Assembly (NCBI GenBank): GCA_037951165.1
Contig: JBBDHG010000015.1
Coordinates: forward strand, 8,660,501-8,724,500
DNA length: 64,000 nucleotides
Direction of reading: 5' to 3'
DNA from: Lophius americanus
Taxonomy: Eukaryota > Chordata > Actinopteri > Lophiiformes > Lophiidae
Shown: positions 46,831 to 57,895 of the stretch, piece by piece
Layout: each line of letters begins with the position of its first letter
Numbering within the stretch: position 1 is the stretch's first letter
Notes under the pieces: model-generated
Database searches by the model: none
The model's input: the letters and a program-made list of their open reading frames with translations, nothing else
What the model was told of the DNA's origin: nothing
Made by a program: the position numbers and the translations under genes

Positions 46831-48477
46831 TGGTACTTTCTTGTTGCACCACTGCACTGCCATTTGCCATTTGATAAGTGCTTCATCAAATTTGATAGAT
46901 TTTTTTCCCCAGATTTCACAAAAATGGTACCTCGGAGTCTACTACAACAAACTACAACATTTTGGCAGTGACATAGTGATTTCTCAAAATCAAGCATTGT
47001 AAATACGAACACAGGAAAAATCTAGGTAGATGCCCAAATATGAGCTAATGAGTATCATCAGTGTTATATTTGGCTACCAGACAGCAGCTGGACAAGTGTT
47101 GCCCTTGCGGAGAAATGTTGCTTCTTCAAAAATATGTGGTAGGTTTGTTGTGATTTCATGCATCTGAAATCAAACTGGTGAATGAAATGCTTTCAATAAC
47201 AACAAAAAATAATGATAGATAAAACAATAAGAGAGAGGTTGATTAGAAATAAAGAAATAAAGTGCCAGGGTTTATGGAGGGACAGATTTGGGCCAAATTA
47301 TTCCTACTGGTTTCTGACTGCAGCTAAAAATTACACAACCTCTGAGTGTTGCCACAGCCACATTATAATTACCATTCCGGAGACTCATTGCTGTTATATC
47401 GTTACATCGTTTGAATGTTGTAATAACAACCTAATTTTGAAAAATCATTGAAAGCTGGACGGTTGTGTTGGACTGGAATTGGTGCAAAGACCGAGATAAT
47501 GGAAGTTTTAAGAGGAGCAGTCATTATCTCTTCATGGAAGCATGGACCCTGTTCTGTGGGGAGTCTGTCTGCAAACTGCATGCATGTCCTAAAATTTGTA
47601 TCTGCACAATGGCCTTTGCAAAATGACCTAGATAAAAGATGCAATCTGCTTTCACCATCATGCAGGGAGTTGTTGACGGTCCAAAGCCATGCATACATCG
47701 CTCGTGGCTACTCCAGCAGACGCTGGCTCTCTGACACAAAAAAAATCAAAGGCTATCATTAAGGATTAGAGTCCGTCTGGAAAGGTTTGATTTGTGAGTT
47801 GTGCTGAAAGAAATTATCCGAAGCGAATTGGCAAAAATATGCTACAGCTCTGATTCCTGGGGATTAAAGAATGTGTGATTGCTGACCAAAATGTAATCTT
47901 GTAATTAGATGGAAGTGCTTGAAAGAACGATTTCCAAAGTACAAAAATAAAATAATGTTAGCCTCCTCCTAAAATGTATAAACATTTCCTGATCATGTAT
48001 AAATGAAGTAAATACAGTCAGGGTTGCAGAGGAATCCTTCGTCATTCTCATACAATACCAGAAGCAGTAATCAATCTGCTGGGAGAAATAGACATTCTGA
48101 AATGAAATGGCATATATTTGTATTTTATCATGTTCTACTTAAGTCTAACTCAGCCACAAAGGGATCACAAACCGTTGTACTTGTAGTGTCGGTCCTGGCA
48201 GTCACTAATGAGAACAGATGAAAGAAAAAGATGCTCTACTTAAATTTACATTTCATATTTGTTCCCCTTGTACTTTTTCATTGGGAAAAATGATTTACTC
48301 TTGAAGGGAGCTCAGTACATTTTCCCATGCTAACCATACCCAGCATGGTACAGATGACGTATCAGGGCCATACCTGCTTTTAAACGTACTTAAAAGGACA
48401 CATGTCCTCTGTACCCTCATGCTGCCAAAAAACCTCTTTGCATGTTCAGACACCTTTCTATCAGAACTAGCAATATC

Positions 48478-48550
<73 letters not shown>

Positions 48551-50049
48551 TAATTATTATTATTATCATAATCATTTACAGTGTATTTGTACTCTGAAGA
48601 TATTTATTCATGGTCCTTTCAGACAGGAAGAATGATTACAGTGATCAATAACTCTTTAACATAAATTTGGCATGGGTATGTTTTATTAAGATACACTTGA
48701 AAAATCTTCAACTGCTGAGATGCCTCATTGACTGACAATGAATTTTCATGACCGCAATTTGCTTGGAGCAACATTACAAAATCAAATAATTTCCCATGGG
48801 ATTGATATGAAAAATGAAAGTCGCGTTTTTAGTCATGCCACCTGAAATTGCAGTATAACATAATTTCAGTGTTTACGGAGCAGTATCGTTGTTTTTTTCA
48901 TTTATGTAATGTACGAATTGGATGAGCAAACATATTCAAAAACTAAAAAATAAGAAAATAATAAATGGATTAATGAGGGACAGTATGGATTCAGTATGGC
49001 ATATATTCATCTTCATCTGTGTTATTAATGTTTTAAACAAAAGATATCAAATTAGTCATAAAAAAAATTCTTGAACAGATAATGATTTCATTTTTGACCC
49101 TTTCCTTTTCCTGCACAAGACCAACATCGTCTTCCCAGCAAACCCTGCATCCCTCCTCTCGGCATACCCACACCACATCAACGATCCATGCAGGAATATA
49201 TATCTCCACAAGTTCGGCTCAGCCTATTGTCTACTCCTATCATAATTTCTCATTAGGGGAACATATAATGCATCTGCACACTTGGCTGACATCCGTGACC
49301 GATGTAATTCGTCCAGCTGAGAGGACTGCTAGTTTAGATGAAAATGATATTGTAGCAGGTTGCCTACCTTACTACACTATGATATTTTATTTGTGTTTTG
49401 ACAATATTTACCTAATGACCTATTAATTCCAGAAGGTCCAATCTGTCAATATTGATCTTGTTGGTGTAGATTCTCCTTCATCCAGGTCATTGTAATCTTT
49501 GAAAGTTGAATCCGAAATCGGTCCATTAGAACTTAGATATCCTCTTTAATGAGAATGTTATATTAATCTTCAATTTAAAAAAAACGGCATCCAATTGCTT
49601 CACATTCAACCTTCAAGGATTTTTCAAAACTTCATTGAAATTAAGCACGACTGTTGGATTGATACTAGTTTCAGAAGCAATCACTTCTTGCCTTTAAAAT
49701 CACCATTTCTGTCTCAGTTGCAGTTTCCAAATTTGTTTCGGGACAAGCATACTTGTTTCATATCTTGCATATTTGAAATGCTGGGCCATCAAATGAAACA
49801 CCTGTATTGGAGAGTTGGCAGAAAACAAATATGATGCAAAACCAATCAAAGATTTTCGAACAGTTGTGATCACACCAAAATCATTCTACAGAGAGACCAA
49901 TGTCCATTAAAAGCTGTGGCAGAAAAAGTCCTGTTTGCTTTTAAACTTTTAGGAAATGTTTGAACTATTACAAGGTCTCACAGACTGTTAGCAATAACAT
50001 CTATGTATGACATCTGTTGAATTTTTTTTTTTTTTATCTTAATCTTCTC
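46831..50049. other. plppr5 10.8-kb intron, part 2
   Basis: Overlapping frames at 47402-47762 (98-104 codons, both strands) and 49082-49426 (114 codons, plus) are not recognised. (ATT)n listed separately. Confidence 0.55.
48479..48545. repeat. (ATT)n microsatellite
   Basis: About 22 copies of TAT. Confidence 0.95.
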
Positions 50050-50650
50050 TCAGTTGCAGCAGGACTAGAAACATGCCTTAAGACAAAAGCATCTGCTGAA
50101 AAAATATTTTTTAATGGCCTCGTCTGGCATTGATAGTTACTCTTATTTGACTCTCGCCCTGTATGCTGTGTCATTGATTTTCCACAACTTGACATTTGTC
50201 AACAAGGTTGTCTCAAGGCAGAACATTCTGAAAACAATGTTCTGCTAGAAATGTCTGGCATGGAAAATCCCGACCTCAATCTCTTTGTGGATGGCTCGGC
50301 TTCACGCAACTAAGCAAGAGTTGGATTGGTTCCTCTCAAAGAATCATGGAAATTAGCTAAAGTTACAATTTAGACTGATAGTCTAAATTGTAAGTCTCTC
50401 ATTGTTACTTTTAGGCGATACAGCAATTTTTTTTTATATCCTCAGGCATCCCATTGTACGTCACAAACTTGTCCCTGGTTTTCTGAATGCCTCTGAAGAT
50501 TGCTATCTGCACATGTGAAGCTCACATTTATAACTGTGATCCGGTTTCAAAAGGGTACGCCAGAGGAAATGCAGCCGTGAAGCAACAGCAGATCAGCAAG
50601 TGACGACCAACATTCACAGCTGGGTTACAGGAATTGTAGATAAGTGACTG
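50050..50650 (+). mobile_element. Endogenous retrovirus pol remnant (RNase H region)
   Basis: The plus strand has LNLFVDGSASRN; the FVDGSA codons at 50284-50301 include the first RNase H catalytic Asp (50290-50292). They follow SAEK and PQLD traces fitting the end of an RT/connection domain. After a gap, CEAHIYNCDPVSKG at about 50514-50555 matches the RNase H C-terminal His/Asp region of gamma/epsilon-type retroviral pol. The middle of the domain is missing and there are several stops, so this is an old broken copy with no capacity for function. No LTRs recognised. 50595-50705 has an inverted relative at 56340-56460. Confidence 0.65.
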
Positions 50651-50853
50651 AAAGGGTCTTATACCTAAAGACGGACCAATGCTCACCACTTAGTACTACT
50701 CTGAGGAGCACTGATAACTTTGGCATTGGCTCTTTTAACACGAAAATAACCTTAAGCCATTTCTTCCTTAAAAATTACTGTAGGGTTAATAATTTTCTGA
50801 ATTTGAACTAGTTAAAAACCATGTATTTTACACAAGCCCCCTGGTTTTGAAAC

Positions 50854-50880
50854 ACACACACACAAACACACACACACACA
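50854..50880. repeat. (CA)n microsatellite
   Basis: ACACAC run with one AA interruption. Confidence 0.85.
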
Positions 50881-51239
50881 ATGCTAATTTCCATTTAATT
50901 TATTCTTTGGGGAATTTTTTGTTGATATAGTCACAACTGTGGATCATGTCCTTACCTTAGAAGACGTGTCTCTTCCTGGGATCAGCATAAAATACATACA
51001 CACATCGTTAACTTTTACTGATGTTTTTTTTTAACATCTGTCTCATTTTAAGGTGTATGACAGCTTGTACTATCTCGATGGGCATATAAATGGAAAATGA
51101 GTACAAAAATGTAAAAGAACTATCTTGAAGTAAAGATGATAGAATTGAAGCCTAACAACATGGAACAATTTGTTTTTTAACCGATGTCAATGTAATCAAA
51201 ATTTTCCAATTCAATGGGGACATTTTTGGCCCCATTGAA

Positions 51240-51330
51240 GTTTTTCTTCTTTGTTGTTTAGACTTTTTAAATTAGGGGTCGCCACAACGGAACATCTTGT
51301 TCCACCTATTTAAAAGACAAGAATGTCCCT
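51240..51330 (-). repeat. Fish LINE 3'-end repeat, inverted copy
   Basis: TTAGGGGTCGCCACAACGGA AC is the reverse complement of the GTGGCGACCC tail seen at 35225-35255. Decayed flank to about 51330. Confidence 0.4.
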
Positions 51331-52418
51331 AGTGAGGCACACTTTGGTAAATGGGACACGGGTTTCACCATGGGTTCTTATGGGTTTGATGCCTTGGGTT
51401 TGCATAATCCAGTCCTGTATGGACAGGACAGTAAAGACAGTTTTACCATCAGTGCTTACCAACAAGACTAACAAAAAAGGAGCGGTCTGAAAAACAGCGT
51501 CAGAGGATTATTGATCTTAGACGTTAGTTCTTCAAGCCGATTAAACACCATCACATTCATTCACATCATTTCATACCAGGTGATTTGAAATGATGTCATA
51601 TCGTGATTATTTTAAGATAATTCATTCTTCCTACACCTTTATATGGAGTTTTTTTTTTAACTAGTTTTGCATGATAACAATAGTAAAAATGATGATAATT
51701 TTTACATTTGTTATCATTTTGAGGTAATGTTGTCCCCCCAATGCAAGTCTGTAATGGTCTTAAAATATACAACACATCTACCACATGTTTAAGACTGTAA
51801 TTGCTGTCCTGGAAACAACTGGACTAAATTTTAGTAAAAGTAACACATTTAGATTACAAACTACTGCCACTACGGACATGAAGACCAAGCAGACACAAAC
51901 TGGTTATAGGCTGCCAAACGCTGACAGCCCATGTAAATGCCCTTTACTTTATAGCCAGGAAATTTAGGATGTTCTGAAATGTGATCCATATGCCCATGTC
52001 TGCCAAGCTCTGACTGTTTTCCACCTCGTATGATCTACCGACTAAACTTTACTTCATACCATATCTGTCTTTCACATTTGGCTCTAGTTCTGCCACAAAG
52101 CATCACTAAACAACTGTTGTTGCCCGAGGAGCAATCATTCTAACTAGCCGTGGTTCTCACCCCCAGCACTCACTATTGTTTATGCACTGTAGACCACGGT
52201 CATGGCAGCCAAATGAAGAACATGGGAAATGTGACAGCAGTTTAATGCGTCGGCTGCAAGTAACCAAGCCACAATTGGTGTATTTGAAGAGGAAAAATGA
52301 AAATTTGACAAAGAAAACATATTTTTACATAGATAAAATATATTGCAGATTCCACTTAAGCTGGGGAGCTTGAGTGAGATGCAGAAGCTCATCTGAGAAT
52401 CTGTTTGAACGTAACAAA

Positions 52419-52523
52419 GTGACTAGTTCCACAGTGACTAGTTCCACAGTGACTAGTTCCACAGGGACTAGTTCCACAGTGACTAGTTCCACAGTGACTA
52501 GTTCCACATTGACTAGTTCCACA
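52419..52523. repeat. 15-bp minisatellite (GTGACTAGTTCCACA)x7
   Basis: Seven tandem units start at 52419 with single-base variants (GGGACTAG.. in unit 4, TTGACTAG.. in unit 7). The unit length is a multiple of three, so both strands stay open (TSSTV and VELVT repeats in frames 52374-52655 plus and 52325-52522 minus). Neither frame resembles a gene. Confidence 0.95.
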
Positions 52524-53474
52524 GACCAGTCAATGTTAATGTCAATGTTAAGACCGTTTTATGGTGCACCTCTGTACTTCATAATGTTCACACAGCTAAA
52601 ACACTCATCCTTACAAACAGCAGGAAAAACTGCATCCCCTGAAACCTGGCCGTAGGATTAAGGCTAAGGATTTGTGAGGTGAAGACTAGAAACCTCAGAG
52701 ACTGACAAGACCATCGCAGGCACTGCAGTTAGAACTTTGAATGTCCTCACCAAGAAGAAACGATGGAAATATTATTGATTTGCATATTTCCTTCTTTCAG
52801 TCATTTATTAATTTAGTCCAAGACACTATAATTTTACCCTAAAATGAGAAATCCTTTGGTCAGACATCTTTTAGGATGGTACAAAGATCATACTTATGCA
52901 TTTTTTCCCTGATGTAAACATTGATATAACATTAAATTAATCTTAAAGACAGCAACAATTTGTCAAGAAATTAGTATTTAATGGAAACATTTGATCAGCC
53001 TACTGTACCTTTACCGTGAAGTGACAATTCAACTGATGGGTAAGAAATGTTTTTAGGAAGTTATTTGACTTTTATATATATAAATATATATTTATATATT
53101 TTATTTTAAGTCTTTTTTGGTAAAAAGAATTCTGTTCAGGTAGCGTAGCGTCCATTCATACACCCTCTCTGCAGCTTTTCCGGTGGTCTGTGCTGCCTGA
53201 CTGCTAATGTTATTGAAAGTTTATCTAGAATTACTGCTGATGCCACCCCCACCCACCTGTCCATCTCATTCCCATCACCCCCGAAGAGGACTCTTAATCC
53301 CATTCAAAGGATTAACAGCATGTGGTAAAAAGAAATTCCCACCAACCCATTTCCATTCCAATACCAATTTTCCAGTGACTGAATATCAGTCTCAGTATGA
53401 CTAAAATGTTCAGTTGAATCAGTGTTGCCCTTGATTGACAGTCTATATACATTAAAAGCAGCAGGGTAACTTAC

Positions 53475-53725
53475 AGCCAGGTAGAGTGCAGCATAGACAC
53501 CGAGTGCAGCCTCCTTGGATGGAAAAGTCTTGCGTGCGTAAAGAATATCATCCTGGTTTCCTGTGCAGGCCTCTCGGTGGCTGATGTAGCGCAGAGCCTG
53601 CAGGCAGCCCAACGCTGTGTAGTTTGGCTTACACACCGTCAGAAAGTAAGGTGCCAGGTTACCGGTCACAACCTGGCCCGCATTGACGAAGATGTCAACA
53701 GTAAAAAGGCCGAAGGTGTAGACTC
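53475..53725 (-). CDS. plppr5: plppr5 internal coding exon (TM3, extracytosolic loop, start of TM4)
   Basis: Reverse-strand exon of 251 nt: acceptor TTCCCAG before GAGTCTACACC, donor GTAAGT after CTGGCT. The first two bases finish a split Gly codon, followed by 83 codons. Segments seen are VYTFGLFTVDIFVNAGQVVT (membrane helix), APYFLTVCKPNYTALGC (loop conserved in the PLPPR family) and FPSKEAALGVYAALYLA (next helix). PLPPR proteins are multi-pass neuronal plasma-membrane proteins of the PAP2/LPP superfamily, linked to filopodia and neurite growth. The family C2 motif PSGH reads PSKE here, so phosphatase activity is not expected. NYTALGC, EACTGN and ARKTFPSKEAAL point to PLPPR5 rather than PLPPR1, 2 or 4 (comparison from memory). 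The preceding exon, expected to end in a single G, was not found in the window. Confidence 0.93.
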
Positions 53726-53934
53726 CTGGGAAGAAAAATGAAGATGGTTAAAAGGAGCCCACATCAGCATTTTCTAATTTGAAGATTGAAATGTTATTTC
53801 CTTGCTTCCAATAGTCTGACAGGATAGAGAGGCAATATGAATGACATACAAACTTCGCTAATATAATGATGTATCAAGGAAAAATTTAATTTCATCAACT
53901 AAAAGTTGCACAATTAAGTATACACAAATCCGCC

Positions 53935-54345
53935 CTGATATCATTACAGCAGACCTCTGAAGGTGTATTGTGGTATCCGGTACCAGTAAATAAGCAGTAG
54001 ATTATTTTAGTTCTGTGTGCAATTTGGTGGGATCGCCAAGGATCTCACTTTTTTCATCCACTTATAGGTCCCACAGCTGCTTGATCTGGGATATTTGGAG
54101 GCCAAGTCAATACCTTGAACTTGCTTTGGTCATGAAATAATTCCTGAACAACTGTTAAAGTTTTGCAGGAAGAATAACCTGTCTGAAAGAGGTCACTGAC
54201 ATTAGGGATGTGTGGTTTGAATTATCTCACAATGCACCATCTCTTACCCAGGTAAGCAGCTGACCAGACAACCCTCTTCCATTTCTCCATGATCCAGCTT
54301 TGATATTGACATGTCCATTGTAGGTGAGTTCAGTAGTGTGCAAGG
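53935..54345 (-). mobile_element. Tc1-like transposon relic
   Basis: Reverse complement of the 3' half of the fish Tc1-like transposase: ACCTCTGAAGGTGTATTGTG GTATCCGGTACC, GGGATATTTGGAGGCCAAGTC, CCTGTCTGAAAGAGGTCACTG and, at 54250-54300, the minus-strand coding for WIMEKWKRVVWS (TMEQWKKVAWS-type transposase segment). Internal deletions. Confidence 0.75.
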
Positions 54346-56339
54346 TGTAAGTGTGCGTGTCAGAGAATCATTGAGGGAGGTAGATGTGATGGTGGTGGTG
54401 GAAAATATTCATCCTGTTGTATAAAATGTATAATATGTATACCTTTAGAGGTATACTGTATAGACATTCATGTCATGAAATTGAACTGGAGTTGAACTCA
54501 ACAGCCAGGTAACAGTATAGAAATACTGCACATTACCTTATCTTACATATTCAATTGACATTACTGTCAGTGAATGCATCAGCTCTGACATGTGTCTTTA
54601 TTTATAATGTGACAGTACTGCAAATGATGGAATGCGACATACTTGACTTAAATGATCTTTTTTTTAAATAACATGTTTCCTCTGGTACTAATCTGACTCA
54701 TGCTGCTACACTAGAATGTATAATAGAATCCTGCCAAGGTAATTCTGCTTCCACACATTCTGATTTCCAATAGGAGACTGGGCATATCATTCTGAACCTA
54801 ATCTTTGAGATGTTTTATAAACTAAAGATAAAATGGGCCATACCATAATAATAGGCAATCCCACCAGCCAGGCCCTGGCCGGGCTACCTGTCCGTGCCAA
54901 ATGTAGTTGCCAAGAGGGGCCTGACAACTTTGCTCAGGCAGAGATAGTGAAACAGGTACACTTACCATAAACGTTAACACTGAAACACAGAATGCAGGTT
55001 CAGTAACCATGCACTGCTTGGCATACCTTTATAGAAACTGTGCATCACAGTTTCTCAATTTTTAACCCATGATGACTAGTTACACATAATATTCATGCAG
55101 CAATTATAACAGAAATCTTTTTGTCCATGTACCCTCAGTGTGTAGCGCTTTCCCCAATTCTCTGAGATAGAGACATCATGCTGAGACAATAATCATTCAA
55201 ACAACTTGTTTACAATGGGAACTGTTCCAACTAATACCAGACGAAACCCCCAACAACGACCTGCAACTCCTCACATCAAATTGCAAAAAACAGGTCAGCT
55301 GTTTGCAGGGACACTGCGGTACCAGGAGCACAATCCCCTGCTGCTGCTCACTAATACCAACCACACATACAAACACACGTACAAACATACGTACACACAC
55401 ACGCACACACACATGCAGACATACACACACACTGTCCATTCATCCAGCTTTTAAGCAAATCAGCCAGGCTTTACGTCTCAGTGAGCGATGGGCTTTAACA
55501 CAGAAATAATTGCTGCCAAGCCCTCTGTCATTATAAATTACAACTGCTTAGTCAGACAACTCTCCTCGACCAAAAGCACACGCATGCTTCCAATATACAT
55601 CGTTTACTCAGGACGAAACAGACGCTTTTTCTCAAGCATTTGTGCTTCTTTGAGCTAATTCAAATCTAGCTGGGACTATGCAGTTAAAGTCTTCAGAATT
55701 GATGTCTCACTCTTTTCCAATCTTTTACCGCCAGATCAGCAGGTTGAGGCTCCAGTTATTGAGCATGACTCTCAGAAAAAGGGTGTAAACCTAAATACAT
55801 GGTCTCAAGCTACCAGAAGTTCACTGCACAGGTAATCAAGAGTACATAAACATTTAGCCGGACACCTGAATGAAATAAGAGGCCTTTACTCCAACATCTT
55901 CCGTTAGTCATTCATTCACTCGACTGTTTATAATTATATCCTTTATTTTAAAAGTGAAAATCCTCGTTGAAATCAAAATCACGAGTGTACTAGTGGGGGG
56001 TTGGAGCAAATTTAGCTGACATTGGGCTAGAAGCAAGGCACCAGATGAACAAGCTGCTACTGTAATAAAATAATTTCCATCAATTTTAAAAATGTTTTAT
56101 GGGGAATTTTGTCATTACAACCTCAGATCCTGTAACGTTTATTAATTCACTATGTAATAATATAGTTTGTGGAAAATACATTTTTTGTGAGTGTTTCTTA
56201 TTTACAAAACCAGGGATATTATATAAAAACATTGTATTTAACTTGTTAAAATTGAAAATATTATATACCCCGTAATTCATTTTAAGTAGGAAATGGGTCT
56301 GGGTTTTTTCGGGTTAAAAGGGCCAATGAGAGACACACA
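54346..56339. other. Upstream plppr5 intron or flank, no exon found
   Basis: I looked on the minus strand for the missing plppr5 N-terminal exons (expected to end in a single G before a donor) and found none here. Contains the ACAC repeat. Confidence 0.5.
55360..55432. repeat. ACAC/ACAT-rich microsatellite
   Basis: Interrupted ACACAC/ACGTAC run. Confidence 0.85.
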
Positions 56340-56460
56340 TCACTGCTCCTCAGAGTAAAACTAAGTCATGAGCATTGGTGAGTGTTTAGTTATTAGAGCA
56401 TTTCAGTCTTTAATCTGCAGCTCCTGTAACCCAGCTGTGAAGGTTGGTTGTTCATCCTAA
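56340..56460 (-). repeat. Inverted copy of the 50.6-kb retrovirus-associated repeat
   Basis: Its reverse complement shares AACCAACCTTCACAGCTGGG TTACAGGA, CTCACCAATGCTCA and TTACTCTGAGGAGCA with 50600-50705. Probably another scrap of the same retroviral family, but no diagnostic protein motif is seen here. Confidence 0.5.
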
Positions 56461-57059
56461 ATCCCTTTGTATTTGGTCAGAAAGGAGATAATCAACATTG
56501 AGAGAGAACACACAGGGAACTTGAAGTCAGAAATGGTAGGTGAGGGACACAATAAACAAAACAATGGGAGGGCATAAGTGACTTAACAAGTCTATTTTAT
56601 AACAACCAAAAAATATTGTCAAGTTTCCAGTGACTCATTGGCCACAAATCACATCAGTCTGACTTTAACCCACTTCCTCCGACACCAATGTGAGAATGTG
56701 GTCACTCTGTGTTTTATAGACAACTTCCACTTTATAGATGAACCCCCCTCTTTCATGCTGTGTAGCTTTGGGAACACAGAGAAGGACAACAATTTGCTTA
56801 TTAGGGCATAAATCGAATTCTGTTTGCCAGCCTCTGACAATGTCGTGACTTGCTGCACAAACGCTGTCTCTTCCTGGATGGGTAGTTGCTCTGGAGTCTA
56901 AGTATGCATGCCTAATTGGGATATGAGAGATCCCTGTTGTCGTCTATGTGTGTGTTTGAGTTGAGGTGTGTATCAGCCTGTGTGTGTTAGATCCAGTGCC
57001 TTCATCTACACTGTGCTGCAGCTTTTAGAAGAAGATCTTGTATGCTTGTCATATATAAA

Positions 57060-57155
57060 TTTACACTTGCAGAACAAAGCAGTGAAATTGGGTTTCTGCA
57101 TTCAACCCATCCCTGAGGAGCAATGGACTGCCCTGTATGGTGGCCAAGCAAATTA
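57060..57155 (-). repeat. SINE 3' segment, inverted
   Basis: The reverse complement reads ..TCCATTGCTCCTCAGGGATG GGTTGAATGCAGAAAC, matching the SINE tail at 21805-21860. Confidence 0.5.
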
Positions 57156-57895
57156 GGGTTAAGTGTCTCATGGACTCTTTTATATGATGTGTTGACTACA
57201 AGGACCTTGGATTGAACCCCACTCCTTCCAATGAGTGGATGAGTACTCGACTTCCATGGAGTCAAATTCCGTAAGAAGAGACAGCCGTCGCTGGTGACCA
57301 AGAAGATGCGACTTTTTGAGAATTTAGTTGATAAATGTACGAAGGTCCAGGAAATCTTTTAATATCGGTGCATTAAGTATTCAAAACGGTTACGAGTCAT
57401 TTACGAGTGAGTAAAAGTATGTATACCTTACTTGGAAAATATGTATCAAAGTAGAAGTACACTAAAAAACAAAAAATCCTACCAAGAGTATTTGTCTCCT
57501 TTCTAGTCAAAATATCTCATTGCACTTGATCCAAGAGACAATCACTGAACAAGTAACTATTCAGTGACATAAAGGGACTTGTTTTTTGGCAGTTGAAGAT
57601 CCTGTTTGTTGAAAGATTCTTGAAAATATCTCAAAAGCTCATAATCTCCAAAAAAGTTTAGTATTTCCAGCTAGCCGTAAAAAAAATTTTAATGGTAAAA
57701 TGCTTAAATATTAGTCTTTAATCTTATTTCTAAAAGTTGTACATTGAACATTATTTAATAGAGTTTATAAAGGCTTAGTATCATAAGCTCTAACTAACTA
57801 CAGTATTTCTAGGAAGTCAGTAATATGCCCTAAGATAACAATGATAAATACTGTTAAAAAACAGAATAAATACAAAAATAGACACAATTGGATTT

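Noticed and set aside
47402..47762. Overlapping 98- and 104-codon frames on both strands.
   Set aside because: Mutually overlapping, unrecognised and intronic; expected by chance in moderately GC sequence.
49082..49426. 114-codon plus frame.
   Set aside because: Low-complexity Ser/Thr/His content, no recognised family, inside an intron of plppr5.
52419..52523. A CRISPR-like array because of regular short repeats.
   Set aside because: Units are contiguous 15-mers without spacers, in a vertebrate intron.
54250..54292. A possible alternative plppr5 first exon: minus-strand ATG in good context, MEKWKRVVWSAAYLG, followed by a GGTAAGAG donor in the exact phase to join the exon at 53725.
   Set aside because: The flanking sequence and the MEKWKRVVWS segment match a Tc1-like transposase (TMEQWKKVAWS region), and the whole 53935-54345 stretch is a Tc1 relic. 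The splice phase match is probably chance.
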